Origin: Coniella vitis
Lineage: Eukaryota; Ascomycota; Sordariomycetes; Diaporthales; Schizoparmaceae
DNA length: 64,000 nt
Assembly: GCA_011317545.1 (NCBI GenBank)
Contig: WUJK01000004.1
Coordinates: 186,001 to 250,000 of the forward strand
Direction: 5' to 3'
Position numbers and translations under genes: made by a program. Numbering within the stretch: position 1 is the first letter of the stretch; each line of letters starts with the position of its first letter. The notes below the pieces were generated by a model. The model was given only the letters and a program-made list of their open reading frames with translations. It ran no database searches and was not told the DNA's origin. Positions 55,970 through 64,000 of this stretch are shown one piece after another.

Positions 55970-57568
55970 ATGCGGATGCCGTCATCGCTGCACCTAACGC
56001 CGAAACTCTGCAGAGCGGCACGCACCTGTTGCCTCGGCGTTTGCCTGTCGCCAGCATCGTCGCCAGCCTTCAAATACCCCTTCGCGCCGCCGCCCACCAC
56101 AGCTGCCAGTCAAGCGGGTCTCTCTCCATTTGCACCCTCCATCCGCCACTTCTCTGCCACCACCGCCATCATGTCGCAGCAACCCACTGTCCGCTCGGTC
56201 TACGAGCCAAAGAACATGAAGTTCAACTACCTCGGCAAGACCGGTCTTCAGGTCTCTGCCTTTTCCCTGGGTGGATGGTGCGTTCTGTCGCAACCCAATC
56301 TGCGCTCCAATGAGCTTCCGTGACGATGCGACCAGACCCTGACTTTTCACAGGCTCACTTACGGAGGCACTCAGAAGGGCAGCATTGTCAAGGACATCAT
56401 GCAAGCTGCCTGGGAGAATGGCATTGTGCGTTTTCAATCCCGCTCGAGTTGAAGCCCCATGAAGCAGCCAAAGAAAGCTGACTAAACTGTGTTTTTTCCC
56501 CGCCTTCTAGCAAACTTTCGACACTGCCGAGATCTACTCCAACGGCGCTTGCGAGGTCGAGATGGGCAACGCCCTCAAGGAGCTCGACTGGCCCCGTGAC
56601 GAGTATGTCCTGACGACCAAGGTCTTTTTCGGTACGGGCCGCAAGGAGCCCAACACCCGTGGCCTGTCGCGCAAGCACATTGTCGAGGGCCTCAAGTCCA
56701 GCTTGGAGCGTCTGCAGACCCCCTACGTCGACATTGTCTTTGCCCACCGTCCCGATGTCGCCACCCCCATGCTCGAGATTGTCGAGGGTTTCACCCAGGT
56801 CATCCGCAACCTGAACCTGGCCTACTACTGGTAAGTGTTTTCAGAAAAGATGTTCGCCCTTGCTCTCGCTGTCGCTCCCGCGCTTTTTGCTCTCGTACCC
56901 AAGAACACCAAAACTAATGTTCTGCTCAACCATAACTAGGGGAACGAGTGAGTGGTCGGCTGCTCAGATTACCGAGGCCACGCTCATTGCCGAAAAGTAC
57001 CACCTCATTGCTCCCGTTGCCGAACAGCCCCAGTACAACGCTTTCCACCGCGAGAGATTCGAGGTTGAGTACAAGCCCGTCTTCGAGCAGTTTGGCTACG
57101 GGTAAGTTTTCGGTTGCCTCTGCTGTCCCGCACCCGCTCCACAATTGCTGATACCGTGCACAAAACAGCACCACCATCTGGTCTCCTCTTGCATCCGGTC
57201 TCCTGACCGGCAAGTACAACGACGGCGTGCCAGAGGACTCTCGCTTCGCCAACAACAAGAACTTCTTTGACAGCACTGTCAAGAGCCTGCAGTCCGACGA
57301 GGGCAAGGCCAAGATTGAAAAGGTCAAGAAGCTGAGCGCCATTGCCGAGAAGCTGGGCGGCACCACCACCCACCTGGCGCTCGCCTGGGCCGCCAAGAAC
57401 CCCAACGTGTCGACGGTGATTCTCGGCGCCACCAAGGTGGAGCAGGTCCACGACAACTGCAAGGCCCTGGCTCTGCTTGACAAGCTGACCCCCGAGGTCA
57501 TGGAGGAGATTGAGCAGGTTCTGGACAACAAGCCCAAGGCCACGCCTGACTATGGCCGCGCGAGGTGA
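55970..57568 (+). CDS. Aldo-keto reductase, voltage-gated K+ channel beta-subunit type (AKR6-like)
   Basis: Five exons (first exon to 56277, then 56353-56425, 56511-56830, 56940-57101, 57169-57568). From ATG 56171 the protein has 353 residues, the family length. In that numbering the AKR tetrad is Asp64, Tyr69 (FDTAEIYSNG), Lys97 (LTTKVF) and His139 (FAHRPD). The NADPH site near the C-terminus includes GATKVEQVHDN. The (beta/alpha)8 barrel reduces aldehydes or ketones; Kv-beta-like fungal members are cytosolic oxidoreductases of mostly unknown substrate. An in-frame ATG at 55970 would add 67 residues rich in Ala, Pro, Arg and Ser, without acidic residues near the junction and ending RHFSATT, like a mitochondrial presequence. 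Either start may be used. Confidence 0.88.
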
Positions 57569-58237
57569 ATGCGCCCAATTCCATTGAAGCAGACTGTAAG
57601 ATGAAATGCAGCGAGGAATTCTTTTTTTTTCAACAATTTTGAGGGGAGGGATATTATTTTTTTGATGAAAATGATACTATGTGGATTGTACCCTACTTAC
57701 ATATGCTTGTTGTTAGAACACCCAAGGAAAAGAAGCGTCGTGCAAAGTTGTGAATGATGTGATGGTGCATTCTTATGACGGGATTGGACAGGCTATCAAT
57801 TGTAGAGGTAAAGGGGTATATCCCCGACCTTGTCTATATATATATGGGTTTACGGGTGATAGATCTGATGCTATAGATGAAGAAGAACGACTTAAAAAGT
57901 AGTGTTGGTTGCGTCGATGGTAGTATATCTTTTGCCATCTGGCCCACAACACAACCAAGCAGCGTAGGTCAAAGACAAATCATTACAACCCATCCAACTG
58001 CACTGCCTGAATACAATAGTGTTCAAGACCAACGAAATGTGAAAAAGTCGGCTATTGGAAGGAGTCTCAGATACCCATGCCGAAATCCAAATGCCGCTCT
58101 AATGTCTGTGTAAGGGAAAGGTTTGCAGTAGAGTGATGTGTGTATCGCCTCTTGACTTCTTTTCATAGTCCAAACTCTACCGCTCCTTCTCCTCACTTTT
58201 TAAACCTTTCCCCCCCCCCCCCCTTTTTTTTTTTTTT
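57569..58237. other. Convergent intergenic region
   Basis: This gap lies between the AKR and HNH gene 3' ends. It has T-runs just after the AKR stop (57622, 57656) and the C14T15 tract at 58210-58238 touching the HNH stop codon. No gene is seen. Confidence 0.65.
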
Positions 58238-58238
58238 T
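58210..58238. repeat. C14-T15 homopolymer pair at the HNH stop codon
   Basis: On the plus strand 14 C are followed by 15 T; the last T is the first base of the complement of the TGA stop. The HNH mRNA would thus read UGA, then 14 A, then 14 G. Confidence 0.9.
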
Positions 58239-59356
58239 CACTTCGCCTTCCACCGTATCCGGCACACCCACCCAGCAAACCTCTGCACCTCCTCAGCCTC
58301 CAAGAGCCTCTCGACGGTATACCACTCCCGCGCGAGCTCCTCGTTGCTCGCAAACCGGTGCACAAACGAGTGACAGGCGCGGCACAGCCACGCGCCGTTT
58401 TGCAGGTCCGCCGCAGGGTGCCAGTTGCGCTTGAGGGCTTTGGCGTGCACGGCGCGCGGGATGAGGTGGTGGAATGTGAGGGGGATCCAGTCGCGGTCGC
58501 AGGTTTCGCACGAGGGGGAAGGGTTGGTGCGAGTTGATGAGGAGGAGGAGGATGTGGTGGTGGTGGTCGCAAGAGTGGGATTGTTTGTTATGAGGATGGT
58601 GGTGAAATAGGTGGTTAGTATTGGAGTGAAGAATGCAGGGAGGGATTGTTGTGCTGGTGCGAGGAGAAAGTTATATGTGAGAAGGGAGTCGGCCACGTCT
58701 GGATCGAGGGTGGAGAGGATGGTGGATAGCCCTGGGGAATCGGATATATCGATCTCTGTGTCAATCAACGGTATGGTAGGGTTTGCTTCGCTGCTGTTGC
58801 TGTCCTTGTTCTTGTTGATGGCGTTGTTCTTTTGTTTGTTATCTGTTGTTGTTGTTGTTGTCGTTTTCGCCCTGCTCTCCTCTTCATCGTTGAGTTGGCC
58901 ACCACCTGCGGCAACAAGGTGGTACCTCTGCCCGAAATAAACCGCATCCTCCACCCAGCTTTGGTACGTGAGTGTCTGCACCTCTTCTGGCAAGCTGTCA
59001 AAGGCCAGACTAGCGGTGTAATCGGCGAATTCGGCCAGGTCTTCTGCTGTAGTGGCTGTTGTTGCGGCCGTCGTACTTGTGCTTGTGTTTGTCCCCCTAC
59101 TTGTCACCTCACGGTCTGGCAAAGAGGAGGCTTTGTGATCGGCCTGGATGGAACTGGTATCCCTTCGGTGAGCGTGGGTGGTGCCAGCTTTCTTCTTAGC
59201 CTTGGCTGCTGCTCGCGTTGAGTTTGAACTGGTTCGTTGTGAAATCGGATGGGAAGACTGCGAGACTTTTTCGATGAGGGCGGTGGAAAAGACATCGCGG
59301 AAGAGGGTGAAGTTGTGCGTGAGCGTGTCGGGGTCTGGCGGGTTCATGATTATCAT
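58238..59356 (-). CDS. HNH-endonuclease-domain protein
   Basis: Single exon, 372 residues. The C-terminal part has an HNH/treble-clef signature: Cys283-x2-Cys286 (CETC), His296-His297 (FHHLIPR), and Cys325-x2-Cys328 (CRACHSFVH). The two CxxC pairs likely bind structural zinc and the HH pair the catalytic metal. The first 280 residues are low complexity (Thr, Ser and Asn/Lys runs) with a helical stretch near 100-140 (LAEFADYTASLAFDSLPEEV). Similar fungal HNH proteins are widespread and mostly uncharacterised; nuclease activity is inferred. ATG 59356 is used, with Met4 as alternative. The upstream in-frame part is coded by poly-T DNA and looks like leader. Confidence 0.82.
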   Translation of the reverse strand: MIIMNPPDPDTLTHNFTLFRDVFSTALIEKVSQSSHPISQRTSSNSTRAAAKAKKKAGTTHAHRRDTSSIQADHKASSLPDREVTSRGTNTSTSTTAATTATTAEDLAEFADYTASLAFDSLPEEVQTLTYQSWVEDAVYFGQRYHLVAAGGGQLNDEEESRAKTTTTTTTDNKQKNNAINKNKDSNSSEANPTIPLIDTEIDISDSPGLSTILSTLDPDVADSLLTYNFLLAPAQQSLPAFFTPILTTYFTTILITNNPTLATTTTTSSSSSSTRTNPSPSCETCDRDWIPLTFHHLIPRAVHAKALKRNWHPAADLQNGAWLCRACHSFVHRFASNEELAREWYTVERLLEAEEVQRFAGWVCRIRWKAK

Positions 59357-61030
59357 GTGGAGTTTTACCCGTGCCTTTGTTTTTTTTTTCTTTTTTTTTT
59401 CTACAAGACGCCTTTCCTTTTGCTTTGGCACCTGATTTGTATGAAACTGATTGCACTCTTTGAAAGTGATAGTTTGGTTGAGGCCATGACGTGCAGTGTG
59501 GCGAGCCAATCTCGACCCCTGGCGCCGGCGCTAAATGGCCCGCCCGGCCACGGCCCGGCGGCTTCGGCGGGCCTCCGGCACCGAGCCTCGGTCAACTCCG
59601 ACCGTAGGATGTATGGGCTCGAGATGTTTTCAGAATCCGCCAAGTACTGCACAATAGCTGTGATCTATTCTCTCTCTCTCTTTTTTCTTCTTCTTTTTGA
59701 GGTTGTTTCTGACTGCTGCCTTCACTTAGTTGATGAATATTTTGATCTGTGTTGGAGAGCATGCTGAAAAATAAACTTTGTTGCGAGCGAGGCTGTCAAA
59801 GTCAAGTCAAACCACATGGCCCCGAGTTACGCCCTGTGTAGCTCCCCGTGGAATGTCGGTTAGCAAACTTGTTACAACCGGTGATGCTTCTTCACCCTAT
59901 GATTTCATCACACAGTACACTTGGCAGCCTGTGCTGCATAGCTTGCGCCCGCCGGCTGGTTTGTTGGGCTCGTACCATCAACTCACTGGTGTAACAAATT
60001 TGCTTGTGAACGAGGCTGGCCGCCTTCTGGTTTTGATAATGTTTCCCATTACACATGTTGAGCCCGCCATATCATTCCTCAAGCCTGCTATTCCAACTGA
60101 CGAATAATCCAACCTTCCTGCATAAAGATTCTTGCAATTCAAATAGTTAAAAACAAAAAGAAAAAACGGAACACCACCATGATCGACCTTGTATACTACG
60201 ATTCTGTCATCAGTCTGTGCTTCGTTGTCATCCTATGGACCATCATCATGATCCTCCGCCCGGCGGCCCAGATACGCAAGCCCCTCCGGCCCGATCAGAC
60301 ACTTCTCATTGCTATCCTCCTTCGTCAGAGTATAGACCCTTCTTTTCGCGTGGTCCATTGAAGTGCAATCCTATTACGTCTACAGATACGGCTATGCGCT
60401 CGCTTTTTTTTCCTTCCCCGATATGTTGAAAAAAAGAATGGGCGCCCTATCTTGTGCGTTTTGATTCGTGAACCGCAGCGGAGATCGACCACTAGGTGAT
60501 TGATCGGGCCAGCCACAGAATTGGGTTATGCTTGCTTCGCGGCCATGTATCATTCCATCTCAGATGGAAGGACACTGGAGTCACCATGGCTGACGAGAAT
60601 GTTCCTGGTTACATGGCGAAGAAGGCAAGGTTGCCAAGTTGCCTTGGTCTGTAGGCTATGCTTTGACACAAGGGATGGAAATTGGTGCGGCCAGCAAAGC
60701 CTCAATCCGCTCAACAACTCCAGAAGACCGGGGAGTTGTGAACGTCTAGCGTACAAATCCCTCGGTCATTGGGTTCGGGGAAACTGTTGTATGATGGTGG
60801 GGATTGAATTCATTGTCCGCACGGGACCACGGAACAATGGGCGCCACTATTCAAGGACAAAGGGACTGGCATAGAGGGTAGCCAGGTCGGAAAGGAGACG
60901 CAGAAAAAAACAGAACAGCGGAGAATCGGGTTGCATCTCGACCAAAAAAGCGAAGGGAGCCAAAAGAAAAGAAAAAAAAAACTGAACCGACAAGAGGTCA
61001 ATGTCGTCCAAAGAAAGAAATACAAAAGAG
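59357..61030. other. Intergenic, with one weak small ORF
   Basis: This gap lies upstream of the HNH gene. It has poly-T tracts near 59383-59400, a GC-rich patch at 59518-59600, an A-rich run near 60150 and purine-rich DNA at 60905-61020. The only ORF worth a note is 60179-60361, listed separately. Confidence 0.55.
60179..60361 (+). CDS. Possible 60-residue single-helix membrane peptide
   Basis: The ATG has a strong context (ACCACCATGA) after an A-rich, ATG-poor leader. The peptide has one predicted membrane helix (SLCFVVILWTIIMILRP) followed by a basic patch. I know no homologue and such ORFs arise by chance, so this is only a candidate. Confidence 0.2.
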   Translation: MIDLVYYDSVISLCFVVILWTIIMILRPAAQIRKPLRPDQTLLIAILLRQSIDPSFRVVH

Positions 61031-61101
61031 TGCGCAAACCCGGAATCGAACCGGGGGCCCATCGATGGCAACGATGGATTTTACCACTAAACCATTTGCG
61101 C
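61031..61101 (-). tRNA. tRNA-Gly (anticodon GCC)
   Basis: The minus-strand 71-nt cloverleaf has acceptor GCGCAAA/TTTGCGC, anticodon stem CATCG/CGATG with loop TTGCCAT, T-arm with GGTTCGATTCC, and discriminator A at 61031. There is no intron. A TTTT run for Pol III termination lies just downstream on the minus strand (61024-61027). Confidence 0.95.
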
Positions 61102-62305
61102 TCTATCTTTTAATTGATGATTAAGCTCATTCTTTTTGTATCATATCCAAAACATGCAACTACCTATGTTGCATCATATCTTGACCGATAAGCCATCTAC
61201 AAGATGTCATCCCATCCAACCGAGTCGGACTCACAACCAGGTGAGAGTTACGATACCTTTTGATCGCACGTCTGAATGGGTCACGAGCGTCATGACATGT
61301 TAATTCGGCATAGTAAGCCATTGGCAATGTTCCAAGTAAGTAAAAAAAAATAGAATGTGCACAAAGCTTCGTCATCAGTTGAAACAGGCGAAACAAAAGG
61401 GAGTGCTTATGTAAAGCTCATTGTTGAGCTGACATAATGGCTTTCGGGTTAGGGTTGAATGCCATCGTCACACAAGTACATACCGCGGAGAGAAGGCTCG
61501 TCCAGCATAAACGGCAGTCGAGGCCAACTGGATAGTTCCAGCTTCTCAGAAGGTTTTGGGATCGAGGAACTCTTGCAGGACTGACTTTCTGACTTCTGTT
61601 CGAGTTATTAAGCACGTCACCATCTCTTAGAGCACAGATATATCCAGGATATTTCAAATATTCCACAGTCCATGTTCCCAAACTCAGAGTCTCTCCAACT
61701 TCCCTGCAGGATGTTGCACATGTGCTGCCTGAATAGTGCGTACTATCAGACTGGCGTAGCATTTCCGCTATACACTGCCCTTCTTCCAAGTCCTTTTCAG
61801 TCTCGTAACATGCCAGCATTCACACCAGTCACTTCATATACTGAATCAAAGCTGAGGGGGCAGTGGATATCGGCCATTGGGCATGGGATAGCGGCTCTGA
61901 TATTTCGCGGGCTGACCACCCGTTTGATTCCTTGATTTTGGAAGACCCAAGGCAAATTGTGTTGAGAAACTCTGGTTCCGTAGTTGAGTGCTTGCCATTA
62001 TTGCGACTGGGATTGTGTGGCCCATAGGTTGGGAATCGCGCAAGTCCGAACTTGCCGTGTCAATCCAGAATTTCTTAAAGTGCAGCAGCGCTGGACAGAG
62101 AAAGAGCCTCTACCTGGGTGTTAGGTAGTGTTATTTAGGCACCCGCCCATCTTTTTCCTCGCCTGACCCTCGACGCGTTTGCACGCAAGTGCAATTTTGA
62201 CCCTACACTTACCACTCCCCATTTTACTTCCAAGTGCCGCTTCATCTCTGCGGTTTATCAACAACAGAATCCGTACCATTCACCCACCCCTCTCCATTTT
62301 CCAAC
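61102..62305. other. Upstream region of the CarT-like gene
   Basis: About 1.2 kb. It includes a GGGTTAGGGTT telobox-like motif at 61446-61456. The last 27 bp before the ATG (62279-62305) resemble the end of the coding repeat that follows. No gene is seen. Confidence 0.55.
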
Positions 62306-62548
62306 ATGAGTGACTCTCCAAGCGAGTACGTCACCCAACCCTTTCCATTTTCCGACATGAGCGACTCTTTAGACGAGGACGTCACTCACCCCTTTCCATT
62401 TTCCGACTGGAGTGACTTTCCAAGCGAGAACGTCACTCACCCCTTTCCATTTTCCGACATGAGCGACTCTTCAAGCGAGAACTTCACTCGTCCCTTTGGA
62501 TGTTCCGACTCGAGTGACTCTTTGGACGAGGACGTCACTAGACCGCCG
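62306..62548 (+). repeat. 51-bp tandem repeat coding a 17-residue acidic motif
   Basis: Units at 62306-62356, 62357-62407, 62408-62458, 62459-62509 and a partial one to about 62548. The consensus protein unit is MSDSxxExVTxPFPFSD. A degraded partial unit lies just before the ATG (62279-62305). Confidence 0.93.
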
Positions 62549-64000
62549 GTTCACCGCACCGCTGATCACGAGAGTGTAGATCGCGCCGAGGTCATCAGGA
62601 AGCTCGCTAGAGGCGCGTACTATGACTGGCCCAATGATGCCGGGGTAAGCTCGACGACGCCCCTTGCCTCCTTCGCGGAAGCCGTTCTAACTCCTGATGG
62701 CAACACAGTTCGAGTACCTCACAGAGCATCGCGGTCCCATCCAGCTACATGTCCTAGGCACCATCCCCTCGTGGGCAGCAGGCTCCCTTTTTCGAAACGG
62801 CCCAGGCTCGCGCAGTGTCAGCGGGATCAAGACGGGCAACGGCGACAAGAGTGATGGCGATTTCCAGCTCGACCACTGGTTCGATGGCGTCGGTCAGCTC
62901 CACCGGTTCGACATTACTGTCGACGATGACAACACGGTCGGAGTGTCGTATTCTTCCCGCCGACAAGCAGACGCCTATGTCAAGCATATCCAAGACAAGG
63001 GCTCCCTCCGCGATATGATCACCTTTGCCCAAAAGGCCGACCCGTGCATTGGCATTTTCGGCAAGGCCATGTCTCTTTACAGGGCTCTGGATCCGCGAGG
63101 CGAAGCGCTCAAGTACGACAACCTGAATGTCGCTGTGCTGCCAGCAATCGACGTGCCAGGGCTGTTTCCCAGTGCCAACCCCAAGAGCGGCAGTGACATG
63201 GCATCTACCGAGTCCCAGAGTGGCCATCGGTCCAGCCGCACCAAGGTCTGGATCACCTCTGATACTGCAAGCTTGCGGGCGGTGGACATGGCAACCCTCG
63301 AGCCCATTGGTGATGCCACCACACAAGTCAGGCTGCACCCCGACCTCAAGGGCGCCATGTCTTGTGCTCACGCCCAGATAGACCCATCTACTGGTGACAT
63401 TTTCAACTACAACATCCAAGGAGGAGCCAAGGCTACCTACCGGATATTCCGCGTCTCTGCGGCGACTGGAAAGACGGACATCCTCGCGGCATTCTCGCGA
63501 CCAGGTCTACCGCCAGCTTACATTCACAGTTTCTTCCTCAGCGAGAAGTTTGTCATCTTGCGGGTTCCCAGCACCCACTTTGGCAAGATGGGCCTCAGCG
63601 TCCCCTGGAACGGCAACGTGTTGGACGCCATCGTACCATTCCACAAGGACATGGTCAACAAATGGTTCGTCATTGACAGGGTCCATGGCAAAGGGGTCGT
63701 GGGCGAGTTCGAGACCCCAGCTAGCTTCTTCTTCCACACTGTCAATTGCTGGGACGAGGTTGTGCCTGCCAAAGACCAAGACGGCGATGGTCAGAGTGCA
63801 ATGGCGGACGTGGTTTGCGATGTCATTGAATATCCCACCACGGACATTTTGCACAACTTCTACTACGACGTGATTCTCAATAGGCACCGTAAGGCTCATA
63901 AGGCCTACAGGAGCCCAGGCCATATACAGAAGAGTCTGAGTAGCCTGGTTCGATACAAGTTCCGCATCCCATTGCCAAGCAGCAGCACGAACGCTACGCC
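62306..64000 (+). CDS. carT: Carotenoid oxygenase, torulene-dioxygenase (CarT/CAO-2) type, 3' end outside window
   Basis: Exons 62306-62644 and 62709 to the window end; intron 64 nt, phase 0. Exon 2 starts with FEYLTEHRGPIQLHVLGTIP and continues with LFRNGPG, HWFDGVGQLHRF, CAHAQIDPSTGDIFNYN (first iron His), PAYIHSFFLSEKFVIL (second) and FFFHTVNCWDE (third). The fourth iron histidine lies beyond the window. This motif set differs from CarX at 8-10 kb and resembles the CAO-2/CarT enzymes that cut torulene to beta-apo-4'-carotenal in neurosporaxanthin synthesis; a beta-carotene cleaver remains possible. The N-terminus is odd: four and a half copies of a 17-residue acidic repeat precede the conserved part. 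ATG 62306 is the first ATG; the frame is open upstream to a GTG only. Confidence 0.82.

Overview
The window is nuclear DNA of a filamentous ascomycete (Pezizomycotina). The genes are well spaced and carry short GT-AG introns (about 58-300 nt), often with CTAAC/CTGAC-like branch points. The gene set points to Sordariomycetes, probably Hypocreales: a Zn2Cys6 regulator, a PTH11-like remnant, a BtgC-type GH17 glucanase, a class II hydrophobin domain, a CarX/CarO-type pair and a nitroalkane oxidase. Species cannot be fixed from the sequence. Coding exons are GC-rich, which creates long antisense shadow ORFs. Gaps are full of microsatellites, homopolymers and short tandem repeats.

Layout: 0-4 kb, GRIP-domain golgin (+). 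5.8-14 kb, an extended SDR reductase (-), a CarX-type retinal-forming carotenoid oxygenase (-) and, divergent from it across 2.5 kb, a CarO-type opsin (+). 15.6-19.7 kb, a classical SDR (+) and a secreted protein with a class II hydrophobin domain followed by a ~390-residue low-complexity extension (+). 20.6 kb, an intron-containing tRNA-Val(AAC). 22.6-23.8 kb, a SWIRM-domain protein (-). 23.8-34.4 kb, about 10.6 kb with no supportable gene. 34.4-41.6 kb, an F-box/WD40 protein (-), a Zn2Cys6 transcription factor (+; five exons, finger split by two introns) and a C2H2 protein (-). 41.8-47.2 kb, a segment bounded by diverged direct repeats that holds a nitroalkane oxidase (-), an internally deleted PTH11-like gene (+) and an orphan small gene (+). 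47.4-51.6 kb, an MCP1-like mitochondrial membrane protein (+) and a GH17 glucanase (-). 53.6-59.4 kb, an epoxide hydrolase (-), an aldo-keto reductase of the Kv-beta type (+) and an HNH protein (-). 61.0 kb, tRNA-Gly(GCC) (-). 62.3-64 kb, the 5' part of a second carotenoid oxygenase, of torulene-dioxygenase (CarT/CAO-2) type, cut by the window end.

Functional links: CarX would make retinal for the adjacent opsin, which keeps all bacteriorhodopsin-type proton-pump residues. A torulene-cleaving enzyme would use the other branch of the same carotenoid pathway. The phytoene synthase/cyclase and desaturase genes (carRA, carB) that accompany carX/carO in Fusarium are not in this window. The remaining genes look like ordinary housekeeping or metabolic genes. 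The less ordinary parts are the hydrophobin chimera, the repeat-bounded nitroalkane oxidase segment, the repeat-bearing termini of the opsin and CarT-like protein, and a 10-bp GTAC-type motif scattered through the gene-poor stretch.
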